Positions 1 to 7,902 of a stretch of 64,000 nucleotides of DNA are shown here, piece by piece (the stretch's first letter is position 1; each line of letters begins with the position of its first letter). The stretch spans positions 248,001 to 312,000 of the forward strand of contig NZ_JAJIRT010000006.1 in assembly GCF_025717675.1 (NCBI RefSeq). Reading direction: 5' to 3'. The notes beneath the pieces were generated by a model that saw only the letters and a list, made by a program, of their open reading frames with translations, had not been told where the DNA came from and made no database searches. The position numbers and the translations under genes are program-made. The stretch is from Paucibacter sp. DJ2R-2. Its GTDB lineage: Bacteria > Pseudomonadota > Gammaproteobacteria > Burkholderiales > Burkholderiaceae_C.

Positions 1-1
1 A

Positions 2-1426
2 GGGCAACGCCAGGACACGCTGGCCGGCTTGCAGTTCGACTGCATCTCACCGCTCGACGGCAAAAGCTTGGGGCTGGTTTCGCGCGGACAGGCGGCCGAC
101 ATCGACGCCGCCGTGGCTTCGGCTCGGGCGGCCTTTGAGGACGGCCGCTGGTCGCGCCGCGCACCTGCGGCACGCAAGCGCGTGCTACAGGCCTTTGCAG
201 AGAAGATCCTTGCCGCCAAGGAAGAACTGGCCCTGCTCGAGACCCTGGATATGGGCAAACCCATCCAGTACGCGCTGGCGGTGGACGTGCCCTCGACGGC
301 GCGTTGCATCGCCTGGTATGCCGAGGCCGTGGACAAGATCTACGATGAGATCGCTCCCACCGGCCCCAATGCTCTGGCCCTGATCCAGCGTGAACCCATG
401 GGTGTGATCGGTGCCATCGTGCCCTGGAACTACCCCATGATCATGGCCGCCTGGAAGCTGGGGCCGGCCCTGGCCGCGGGCAACTCGGTGGTGCTCAAGC
501 CCAGCGAAAAATCGCCGCTGACGGCACTACGCCTGGCCGAACTGGCGCTGGAAGCCGGCCTTCCCGCGGGCGTCTTCAATGTCGTTCCCGGCTACGGCCA
601 TGAGGCCGGCGAGGCCCTGGCCTTGCACATGGACGTGGACGCCATCGGCTTCACCGGCTCCACCCGAGTCGGCCGCAAGATGCTGGAGTACGCGGGCCGC
701 AGCAACCTCAAGCGGGTCTACAACGAGCTGGGCGGCAAATCAGCCTTCCTGGTCTTTCCCGATTTCGACGACCTGCCTCGCGCGGCCAAGACCGTGGCCA
801 GCAGCATGTTCTTCAACCAGGGCGAGAGCTGCAATGCGCCTTCACGCGTGTTGGTGCATGACAGCATCGCCGACGAGTTCCTGGCCCTCTTGGCCGCAGA
901 AGCCCCCAAATACCAGGCCGGCGACCCGCTGGACCCGAAGACCGTGATGGGCGCCCTGGTGGACGCCGGGCAGCTCGGCACGGTGATGGGCTATATCGAA
1001 TCGGGTCGCAGCGAGGGCGCGCGTGCTGTCGTCGGCGGCGAACAGCAACGCGTCGAAACCGGCGGTTACTTCGTCGCCCCCACCATCTTTGACGGCGTGA
1101 GCCCGAGCATGAAGATCGCCCGCGAAGAGATCTTCGGCCCGGTGATGAGCGTGCTGCGCTTCAAGGATGAAGCCGAGGCCGTTCGTCTCGCCAATGACAG
1201 CCCTTACGGCCTGCAGGCCAGTGTCTGGAGCAGCCATATCGACCGCGCCCACCGCGTCGCCCGCGCCCTGCGCGCCGGCACCGTGCACGTCAACCAGTAC
1301 GACGAGGACGACCTGACCGTGCCCTTCGGCGGCTACAAGCAAAGCGGCAATGGGCGGGACAAGTCACTGCATGCGTTTGACAAGTACACGGAGTTGAAGA
1401 CCACCTGGCTCCGCATCAACGCCTGA
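2..1426 (+). CDS. aldehyde dehydrogenase (5' end outside window)
   Basis: NAD(P)-dependent aldehyde dehydrogenase oxidising an aldehyde to its acid. The frame is open to the left window edge and the fold lacks its first few dozen residues, so I treat it as 5'-partial; a TTG at 29 is only the first possible start in view. The PWNYP motif, the general-base glutamate in ELGGK (about residue 233 counted from the TTG) and the nucleophile in GESC (about residue 268) are intact, as is the C-terminal PFGGYKQSG motif. It resembles the gamma-glutamyl-gamma-aminobutyraldehyde (PuuC-like) branch, but the substrate cannot be read from sequence. It converges on the decarboxylase gene with only 9 bp between the stops. 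A link to EPS production is not evident. Confidence 0.9.
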   Translation, partial: GQRQDTLAGLQFDCISPLDGKSLGLVSRGQAADIDAAVASARAAFEDGRWSRRAPAARKRVLQAFAEKILAAKEELALLETLDMGKPIQYALAVDVPSTARCIAWYAEAVDKIYDEIAPTGPNALALIQREPMGVIGAIVPWNYPMIMAAWKLGPALAAGNSVVLKPSEKSPLTALRLAELALEAGLPAGVFNVVPGYGHEAGEALALHMDVDAIGFTGSTRVGRKMLEYAGRSNLKRVYNELGGKSAFLVFPDFDDLPRAAKTVASSMFFNQGESCNAPSRVLVHDSIADEFLALLAAEAPKYQAGDPLDPKTVMGALVDAGQLGTVMGYIESGRSEGARAVVGGEQQRVETGGYFVAPTIFDGVSPSMKIAREEIFGPVMSVLRFKDEAEAVRLANDSPYGLQASVWSSHIDRAHRVARALRAGTVHVNQYDEDDLTVPFGGYKQSGNGRDKSLHAFDKYTELKTTWLRINA

Positions 1427-1435
1427 ACACCGAGA

Positions 1436-2701
1436 TCAGACCAGCACTTCCACGCAGCGCGGGTGGCCGAGGAAATGCTCGGGACTGGCACTGGCACCGT
1501 AGGCGCCCGACTGGAACACCACGGCCAGATCGCCGATCTCGGCCACGGGCAGGTCCATGCGATCGGCCAGCAGGTCCAGCGGTGTGCACAGCGGCCCGAC
1601 CACCGAGGCGGTCTCGCGCTCGCTGACCGGCGAGCCGCCGAGTTGGCGCACGATGGTGACCGGGTAGTTCTTACGGATCACCTGGCCGAAATTGCCCGAG
1701 GCCGACAAATGGTGGTTCAAGCCGCCATCGGTGACCAGATAGGTCTGGCCGCGCGAGACCTTGCGGTCGACGATGCGGGTCACATAGACGCCAGCCTCGC
1801 CGACCAGATAGCGGCCCAACTCAATGACCAGATGCGCTTGCGGCATCTCGACGGCCGCACGCTCGACGAGCTGCTGCAGATTGGCGCCAATCGGGGCCAG
1901 GTCCAGCACTTGTTCACCTGGGAAGTAGGTGATGCCGAAGCCTCCACCCAGATTCAGGAATTTGACCGGCGAAGGGGCCAGAGCCGCCAGGCGCAGGGCC
2001 AGCTCGTATGACTTCTGCTGCGCTTCGCAAATCGACTCAGGCTTCAGATTCTGCGAACCGGCAAACAAATGGAAGCCTTCGAAAGCCAGGCCCAGACGGC
2101 CGATCTCGGCCAGCAACTCGGGCATCTGCTCGGTGTCGATGCCGAACTGCTTGGGACCGCCACCCATCTTCATACCCGAACCCTTGAGCTCGAAGTCGGG
2201 GTTGACGCGCACGGCCACGCGGGCCGGCAGGCCATAACGCTTGGACGCAGCGGCAAGCACAGGAAGCTCACGGGCTGACTCCACATTGACAAGCACGCCC
2301 GCGGCCACGGCCTGATGGAGCTCGATGTCACGCTTGCCCGGGCCGGCAAAGCTGATTTCGACCGGATCAGCGCCGGCATTGAGTGCCACCTGCAGCTCAC
2401 CGGCCGAAGCCACATCGATGCCATCGACAAGACCGGCCATCCAGCCCACCACGGCAGGCAGAGGATTGGCCTTCATGGCGTAGTGCAGCTTGACCTGCTT
2501 GGGCAGGGCCGCGCGCAGCTGGGCCACGCGCTCGCGCAACAGGCCGCGGTCGTAAGCATAGAACGGCGTCTGGCCCACGCGCTCGGCCAGCAGGCTGAGG
2601 CTCTGACCGCCGATCTGCAGCGAACCATCGGCCGCTTGCGGGAACTGGGTCATGGGGGCGTGCAGCGGGGCGCGCTTGGGGGTGGGCGTGGCGTCAGACA
2701 T
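1436..2701 (-). CDS. PLP-dependent decarboxylase, exosortase A-associated
   Basis: Fold-type III (alanine-racemase-like barrel) PLP decarboxylase of the diaminopimelate/ornithine decarboxylase superfamily, 421 residues. The PLP lysine is in YAMKANP (K77) and the partner-subunit active-site cysteine in GPLCTPLD (C372); a GAYGAS segment follows near the C-terminus. Gene order (AMP-forming ligase directly upstream on the same strand, ACP and two hydrolases divergently beside it) matches the decarboxylase set known from exosortase A genomes. The product is probably an amine or decarboxylated amino acid that is activated or transferred during polysaccharide decoration; this is inference and the real substrate is unknown. 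It lies 49 bp downstream of the ligase gene and is probably co-transcribed with it. Confidence 0.88.
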   Translation of the reverse strand: MSDATPTPKRAPLHAPMTQFPQAADGSLQIGGQSLSLLAERVGQTPFYAYDRGLLRERVAQLRAALPKQVKLHYAMKANPLPAVVGWMAGLVDGIDVASAGELQVALNAGADPVEISFAGPGKRDIELHQAVAAGVLVNVESARELPVLAAASKRYGLPARVAVRVNPDFELKGSGMKMGGGPKQFGIDTEQMPELLAEIGRLGLAFEGFHLFAGSQNLKPESICEAQQKSYELALRLAALAPSPVKFLNLGGGFGITYFPGEQVLDLAPIGANLQQLVERAAVEMPQAHLVIELGRYLVGEAGVYVTRIVDRKVSRGQTYLVTDGGLNHHLSASGNFGQVIRKNYPVTIVRQLGGSPVSERETASVVGPLCTPLDLLADRMDLPVAEIGDLAVVFQSGAYGASASPEHFLGHPRCVEVLV

Positions 2702-2750
2702 GGTGGGTTCGGGAACGTCTTCTTTGAATGGGTGGCGACTCAGCGATCAA

Positions 2751-4388
2751 TCAGGCCAAAGTCTGCTGGCGCTCGACCCAGGCGGTGGACAACAGCTTGC
2801 GGTCTATCTTGCCATTGGGGTTGCGCGGCAGTGGGCCGGGCTGGGCTTCGATGCCAGCCGGCACCATATAGGCTGGCATGTGCAGGCGGCACTGCGTTTG
2901 CAGCGCGGCCAGGTCCAGCGTTTCCGCGCCCGCCGGCGGCGTGGCAATGACTTGGATGGCCTGGCCCAAGGTCGGATGGTCCACGCCGAAGGCCACGCAC
3001 TCACCGACCAGCTTGGTGGCGTAGAGGATTTCCTCGACCTCGGTCGGACTGACCCTGTAGCCCGAGGTCTTCATCATCTCGTCACGGCGGCCAATGAAGT
3101 AGAGGAAACCTTCGGCATCACGGCGCACGTTGTCGCCCGAAAACACGGCGTACTCGGGCAGTTGCAGGCCGCCTTCGCGCCCAGCCACGCCAACCGGCAG
3201 CAGCTTGTAGCGTTCGGCCGTCTTCTCGGCGTCGTTCCAATAGCCCAGGCCCACCAGGGCGCCGCGGTGCACCAGCTCGCCTGGCTCCTCGGGCGCGCAT
3301 TCGCTGCCGTCCTCGCGGAGCACCAGGATCTCAGCATTGGGGATGGCTTTGCCGATGGAATCCGGCCGGCGGTCCACCTCTTCGGGCGGCAGATAGGTCG
3401 AGCGGAAGGCCTCGGTCAGGCCGTACATCAGGAAAGGCTTGGCGGCCGGCACGCGCTGGCGCAACAGGTCTAGGGTTTCGCGCGGCATGCGGCCGCCGGT
3501 GTTGGCGAAGTAACGCAGGTTCTCGTTGATCGCGGCGGGCCACTCGAGCTGCGAGAGCTGAATGTAGAGCGGCGGCACAGCGGTCAGGCCGGTGACCTTC
3601 TCGCGCTCCATGGCCTTGAGCACATCACGCGGCATCAGGTAGTTGAGCAGCACCACGCGCGCGCCAGCATGGAAGGCCGTGGTCAACTGGCTGAAGCCGG
3701 CATCGAATGACAGCGGCAGCGCAGCCAACAAGGTGTCCTGCGCCCGGTTTTCCAGATAGCTGGCCACGCTCTTGGCGCCGGCCACCATATTGCGGTGCGA
3801 GAGCACCACGCCTTTGGGGCGACCTGTGGAGCCCGAGGTGTAGAGGATGGCGACGATATCGGTGTCGATGACGCGGTGGCCGGGGCAGGCCGGGGCGGCC
3901 ATGAACTCGGCCCAGCTGTGCAGGCGCACACCCTTGGGTGGCGGCGGCAGCGTGGCGGCCGCGCCTTCGGTCAGCACGATGTGCTTGAGGCTGCTGCCTT
4001 GCGCGAGTGTGGGTTGCAGCAAGGCGTAGCGCTCGGGCGAGGTCAGCAGCACGCTGACGGCGCAGTCGGCCATGATGAAACCGACCTGCTCGGGCTTGAG
4101 CAAAGGGTTCATGGGCACGAACACCATGCCAGCAGCCGGCGCGCCAAAACTGCCAACCACGGTCTCGATGCGCTTGTCCAGATAGATACCCACGCGGCTG
4201 GCACGCGCCAGGCCCGTGGCCATCAGGCCGGCGCTAAAGGCAATCACCTGATCAGCCAGTTCCGCATAGCGCAAATGGCTTGAGCCAGCCGTCACGGCCA
4301 GGGCATCGGGCGTGCGCGCGGCGCTCACCAGAATCAACTCATGCAGCAAATGGGCTTCCCGAACAGACGCGGAACAAGATTCAGTCAT
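2751..4388 (-). CDS. acyl-CoA ligase (AMP-forming), exosortase A-associated
   Basis: ANL-superfamily adenylate-forming enzyme of 545 residues. The P-loop-like AMP motif LYTSGSTGRPKG spans residues 182-193, a YGLTE motif is in the middle, and the catalytic lysine of the C-terminal domain is in NGKIDRK (K527). It should activate a carboxylic acid as acyl-AMP and pass it to CoA or to the phosphopantetheine arm of the ACP encoded divergently 286 bp away. The trio ligase, PLP decarboxylase and ACP is the recognised exosortase A-associated set. Start is the ATG at 4388; the neighbouring intergenic region carries a perfect dyad that may control both directions. The acyl group is unknown. Confidence 0.88.
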   Translation of the reverse strand: MTESCSASVREAHLLHELILVSAARTPDALAVTAGSSHLRYAELADQVIAFSAGLMATGLARASRVGIYLDKRIETVVGSFGAPAAGMVFVPMNPLLKPEQVGFIMADCAVSVLLTSPERYALLQPTLAQGSSLKHIVLTEGAAATLPPPPKGVRLHSWAEFMAAPACPGHRVIDTDIVAILYTSGSTGRPKGVVLSHRNMVAGAKSVASYLENRAQDTLLAALPLSFDAGFSQLTTAFHAGARVVLLNYLMPRDVLKAMEREKVTGLTAVPPLYIQLSQLEWPAAINENLRYFANTGGRMPRETLDLLRQRVPAAKPFLMYGLTEAFRSTYLPPEEVDRRPDSIGKAIPNAEILVLREDGSECAPEEPGELVHRGALVGLGYWNDAEKTAERYKLLPVGVAGREGGLQLPEYAVFSGDNVRRDAEGFLYFIGRRDEMMKTSGYRVSPTEVEEILYATKLVGECVAFGVDHPTLGQAIQVIATPPAGAETLDLAALQTQCRLHMPAYMVPAGIEAQPGPLPRNPNGKIDRKLLSTAWVERQQTLA

Positions 4389-4517
4389 GCTTCACCAAGC
4401 AAAAAGGCAGGCCAGAAAACAGGAGCTCAAAATGTAGCGCATGGCCTGGAGCCAAAGTCTGTTTCACCCATGCGTCACAAGCGAGCAGGCGGGAGTGTGC
4501 ACGCGAATGGGCGCCCC

Positions 4518-4540
4518 GTTTTCACGCCGCGCGTGAAAAC
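4518..4540. promoter_or_regulatory. perfect dyad in divergent ligase/ACP intergenic region
   Basis: The arms GTTTTCACGC (4518-4527) and GCGTGAAAAC (4531-4540) are exact reverse complements around a 3-base centre. They sit inside the 286-bp gap (4389-4674) between the divergently transcribed ligase and ACP genes. That symmetry and location suit a dimeric regulator binding both promoters, although an RNA hairpin cannot be excluded. A second inverted repeat, GCCCCCC/GGGGGGC with a 7-base loop, lies at 4548-4568. I see no convincing promoter hexamers in the rest of this gap. Confidence 0.5.
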
Positions 4541-4674
4541 TACCTCCGCCCCCCAAGAGCAGGGGGGCCGACACAGGGAAATGGTGCCATTTCGGCCTGA
4601 TAAGATCGCGCGCCGCAACGCCGCTGGCGATGCCCGCAGGCGCAATCCCCGCGCCCTACAACCGAAGCAGCCGA

Positions 4675-4926
4675 ATGAGCACAGAAAAGCATGTCCTGAG
4701 GATTCTGGACGAGGTCCTGAGTCTGGATGGCCGCAGCGCCACCTTCACCCGCGATACCCCCCTGCTGGGCGCAGTGCCGGAGCTGGATTCGATGGCCGTG
4801 GTCAGCCTCATCACTGGACTGGAAGAACAATTGGGCATCGTCACCGACGACGATGAAATTGACGGCGCGACCTTCGCCACCGTTGGCTCGCTGGTGGACT
4901 TTGTCGACGCCAAGCTGGCCGGCTGA
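4675..4926 (+). CDS. acyl carrier protein
   Basis: Small acidic carrier protein of 83 residues with four predicted helices. The phosphopantetheine-attachment serine is S39 in the ELDSMAVV motif, the classic DS(L/M) site. I chose the ATG at 4675 rather than the in-frame ATG at 4630, because the extra 15 residues are basic/proline-rich and unlike any ACP. It starts the plus-strand operon and ends 11 bp before the first hydrolase-like gene. It is not the fatty-acid AcpP: the neighbours (adenylate-forming ligase, PLP decarboxylase, hydrolases) suggest a dedicated carrier that holds the acyl group used to decorate the exopolysaccharide or a related glycolipid. Confidence 0.88.
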   Translation: MSTEKHVLRILDEVLSLDGRSATFTRDTPLLGAVPELDSMAVVSLITGLEEQLGIVTDDDEIDGATFATVGSLVDFVDAKLAG

Positions 4927-4937
4927 ACCACGCCTGC

Positions 4938-5762
4938 ATGAGCGCGCCGCACGCCGTATTCCTGGATGCCCCTCATAGCGCTGACCAGCGCTATGCCCTG
5001 CTTCACCGGCCTGTGGGTCCGCTTCGCGGTCGCGTGCTTTACCTGCCGCCTTTCGCCGAGGAAATGAACAAAAGCCGGCGCATGGCAGCCCTGCAAGCGC
5101 GGGCGCTGGCCGTAGCCGGCTATGCCGTGCTGCAACTGGATCTGCAAGGCTGCGGCGACAGCGACGGCGACTTTGCCGATGCGTCCTGGCAGGGCTGGAT
5201 CCAGGACTGCCTGCTCGGCCTCGACTACCTGAATGCCCAGGTCGGCTCTGATGCGCCCCTGACCCTCTGGGGCCTGCGCGCCGGCTGCCTTCTCGCCCCT
5301 GCGGTGGCCGAAGCACTGAGTGAACCTTGCCATTACTTGTTCTGGCAACCCAGCACCCAGGGCAAGCTGGTGCTTCAGCAGTTCATTCGCTTGAAAACCG
5401 CTGCCGCCATGATGGACGGTCAGCAAAAAGGCATGGCCGAGCAAGTGCGCCAAGCCTTGGCTCACGGTGAATGCGTAGAAATCGCCGGTTATCGCTTGCC
5501 TCCCGCACTGGCCCAGGGCCTGGAGGCCGCCAGCCTCAAACCGCCGCAGCGCAAAGGCAATGACGAAGCGCATCTGGCCTGGATCGAAATCTCACGTACG
5601 GCGCCAGAGTTGAGCCCCGCTTCGCAAACCATGAGCCAGCAATGGGCGAACGCGGGCTACCGCCTGCAAAGCGCTGTGGTGGCAGGCCCCGCGTTCTGGC
5701 AGACGACGGAAATCGAAGACGCGCCGGATCTGCCGCCCATCACGCTGGAGCTGATGGCATGA
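4938..5762 (+). CDS. alpha/beta hydrolase-like protein, exosortase A-associated (type 2)
   Basis: 274-residue protein with alpha/beta hydrolase features (an oxyanion-region LPPFAEEMNKSRR segment near residue 37 and the LDLQGCGDSDG turn near 68-77). At the nucleophile elbow, where G-x-S-x-G is expected, it reads WGLRAG, so position 114 is arginine and the catalytic serine is missing. This matches the known 'hydrolase 2' of exosortase A clusters, always found next to an unrelated 'hydrolase 1'. A structural or acyl-binding role, or an unconventional active site, is more likely than ordinary esterase activity. The last codons overlap the next gene by ATGA, implying translational coupling. Confidence 0.85.
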   Translation: MSAPHAVFLDAPHSADQRYALLHRPVGPLRGRVLYLPPFAEEMNKSRRMAALQARALAVAGYAVLQLDLQGCGDSDGDFADASWQGWIQDCLLGLDYLNAQVGSDAPLTLWGLRAGCLLAPAVAEALSEPCHYLFWQPSTQGKLVLQQFIRLKTAAAMMDGQQKGMAEQVRQALAHGECVEIAGYRLPPALAQGLEAASLKPPQRKGNDEAHLAWIEISRTAPELSPASQTMSQQWANAGYRLQSAVVAGPAFWQTTEIEDAPDLPPITLELMA

Positions 5763-6673
5763 ATGCGGTGACGACTAGCGCTTACCGCCAGCAGTCCTTG
5801 AACTTTAGTTGCGAGGGTCAGACCCTCCAGGCCGTGCTGACGCTGCCGAGCGCCCCCGCAACATCGCCGGGCGATCTGGGTGTGCTGGTGGTGGTGGGTG
5901 GCCCGCAGTACCGCGCCGGCAGCCACCGCCAGTTCACCTTGCTGGCTCGTGAGTTGGCGCGCCAGGGCTTTCCGGTGCTGCGTTTTGACCACCGTGGCAT
6001 GGGCGACAGCAGCGGACCCTTGCACGATTTCAAGCAGATCACACCCGACATCGGCACCGCCATTGAAGCCTTCCAAAGCGCCCACCCCGGCCTCCGCCGC
6101 GTGGTCATCTGGGGCTTGTGCGATGCGGCTTCAGCGGCGCTGATGTTCTGGCAGCGCAGCCGCGACCCACGCATCGCGGGCCTGTGCCTGCTCAACCCCT
6201 GGGTTCGTTCCGAAGCCAGTCTCGCCAAGGCCACCGTCAAGCATTACTACCTGGACCGCCTCAAGCAGCCGGAGTTCTGGAAAAAGCTGCTCAGCGGACG
6301 GGTTGCCGGCGCAGCGCTGCGCGACCTGATGGGCAATTTGCGCCGCGCTCGCGGGGCTGGCGCCGGCACACGCGCCGCAGCTGCGATGAACTTCCAGCAA
6401 GAAATGGCGCTCGCCTGGGCGCAACTGAAGGCCCCGCTGCTGCTGATCTTGAGCGGACGGGACCTGACCGCCAAGGAATTTCTGGAGCATGCGCAGGCCG
6501 ACGCGGCTTGGCAGGCCTTGCTGCAGGCCCCACATGTGACGCGAACCGACTTCCCGGATGCCGACCACACGTTTTCGAACGCGCAGGCGCGCGATCAAGT
6601 GGCCCAAGCGACCGCCGCCTGGCTGCGTCAGCACCTCAGCTCGCCAGCGCCGCGGGATACGGCTCCGTCATGA
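5759..6673 (+). CDS. alpha/beta hydrolase, exosortase A-associated (type 1)
   Basis: 304-residue alpha/beta hydrolase. The start is the ATG at 5759, overlapping the previous stop as ATGA. The reading frame is open further upstream (an ATG at 5642), but that stretch lies inside the preceding gene. The FDHRGMGDS turn is at residues 77-84. The nucleophile elbow reads WGLCDA, placing a cysteine (C121) where serine is usual, as in dienelactone-hydrolase-type enzymes. A candidate acid is in SGRDLTAKE and a candidate catalytic histidine in DADHTF near the C-terminus, so a Cys-His-Asp triad is plausible. It probably acts on the ACP- or CoA-bound acyl group, for example as thioesterase or transacylase. 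Overlaps the next gene by 4 bp. Confidence 0.86.
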   Translation: MNAVTTSAYRQQSLNFSCEGQTLQAVLTLPSAPATSPGDLGVLVVVGGPQYRAGSHRQFTLLARELARQGFPVLRFDHRGMGDSSGPLHDFKQITPDIGTAIEAFQSAHPGLRRVVIWGLCDAASAALMFWQRSRDPRIAGLCLLNPWVRSEASLAKATVKHYYLDRLKQPEFWKKLLSGRVAGAALRDLMGNLRRARGAGAGTRAAAAMNFQQEMALAWAQLKAPLLLILSGRDLTAKEFLEHAQADAAWQALLQAPHVTRTDFPDADHTFSNAQARDQVAQATAAWLRQHLSSPAPRDTAPS

Positions 6674-7902
6674 GCCGCGCGCCCGTGCCTGGCTTGCGTC
6701 GTTTGCGCTTCGACGCCAGCCCTTGCAATTTCCCGCGTGCGGCCGTGCCTATGCTGGCGCCGGTTGATCGCCGCCAACTCAGCCTCCTGCGCCGAGATGG
6801 TGTGACGCTGGATACCACGCGCACACAGGTCTTTCTGCGCGGCCGCTACGGGCTGCATGAAGCGTTTCGCCGCGCAGGGCTCGGGCCCGGCAAACGGCTG
6901 TTTGTTCCGAGCTATCACTGCCCCACCATGGCAGACCCAGGCTTGCGGCTCGGTGCGGACATCGTTCTCTATCCGCTGAAGGATGATTTGACCGTCGATG
7001 TGCAGGCACTGCAGCGGCTTCTCCAGGCCGAGCCGCAAAGCGGCGATTGCCTGCTGCTGACCCACTTCTTCGGCATTGCGCAGCCTGTGGCGATCATCAA
7101 GGAGCTTCAGGCCCTGTGCGCAGCGCACCAGCTCCGTCTGATCGAAGACTGCTCGCACTGCCTGGCGCTCGGGCTGAGCAGCTTGCCCGAGGGCATTGGC
7201 TCGCATGGCGACTTTGCCGTGTCCAGCCCTTACAAATTCATTCCCGTGCCTGAGATGGGTTTGCTCTGGTCCAAGCACGGTGGGACGCTGGACGCTTCCG
7301 ACACCCCGCCTGCCACAGGGCGCCAAGGCTGGCGCCAGGCTGCAACCCTGATGCGAGGATGGGCGGCTCAACCGGGCCAAGCGCCCGCCTGGAAAGCGCC
7401 AAACACCAAGTCCGCAACCAGCGCCGCCCCCGCGCGCGAGTGGGAGGAGGACTGCGTGGGCATTTCCTCGCATTACCTGCCCAGCGAAGAGGGTCGCTAT
7501 CGTCTGCCCATTTCGAATTTCATCCTCGAGCGCACGCCGCTGAAGCTCGTCACCGAACGCCGACGCGAGAACTTCCAGCGCTGGCTGTCACTGTGCAAGG
7601 GTCTGCCTCAACTGCAGCCCCTGCACGCAACACTGCCAGATGCCTGTGTGCCCTATATGTTCCCCGTGCTGCTGGACGCTCCCAGCACGCACTTCGCGGT
7701 ACTGAAGGATGCCGGTCTGCCGATCTGGCGCTGGGACGATGAGCTGGCCTCTCCATGCGACACCGCCAGCCGCTACCGTCTGGGGCTGCTGCACCTGCCC
7801 TGCCATCAAGGCTTGAGTGAGAGTCAATGGCAATGGATGGAGCGGACACTGCACGCCTGCTTGAACGGCGCAGGACTGAGCCACGCGGGAGCCGTCGCGT
7901 GA
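6670..7902 (+). CDS. DegT/DnrJ/EryC1-type PLP aminotransferase-like protein
   Basis: 410 residues, started at the ATG at 6670, which overlaps the preceding stop (ATGA). The frame continues upstream into the hydrolase gene and should not be used. The fold-type I aminotransferase pattern is visible: PSYHCPTM (79-87) for cofactor binding, an aspartate in LIEDCSH (D160) that would contact the PLP nitrogen, and the Schiff-base lysine in SSPYKF (K189). The sequence is divergent from nucleotide-sugar aminotransferases, with a long insert of low similarity around residues 210-260. It may transfer an amino group onto a sugar or acyl intermediate of this pathway; the substrate is unknown. It overlaps the next gene by 4 bp. 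Confidence 0.75.
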   Translation: MSRAPVPGLRRLRFDASPCNFPRAAVPMLAPVDRRQLSLLRRDGVTLDTTRTQVFLRGRYGLHEAFRRAGLGPGKRLFVPSYHCPTMADPGLRLGADIVLYPLKDDLTVDVQALQRLLQAEPQSGDCLLLTHFFGIAQPVAIIKELQALCAAHQLRLIEDCSHCLALGLSSLPEGIGSHGDFAVSSPYKFIPVPEMGLLWSKHGGTLDASDTPPATGRQGWRQAATLMRGWAAQPGQAPAWKAPNTKSATSAAPAREWEEDCVGISSHYLPSEEGRYRLPISNFILERTPLKLVTERRRENFQRWLSLCKGLPQLQPLHATLPDACVPYMFPVLLDAPSTHFAVLKDAGLPIWRWDDELASPCDTASRYRLGLLHLPCHQGLSESQWQWMERTLHACLNGAGLSHAGAVA

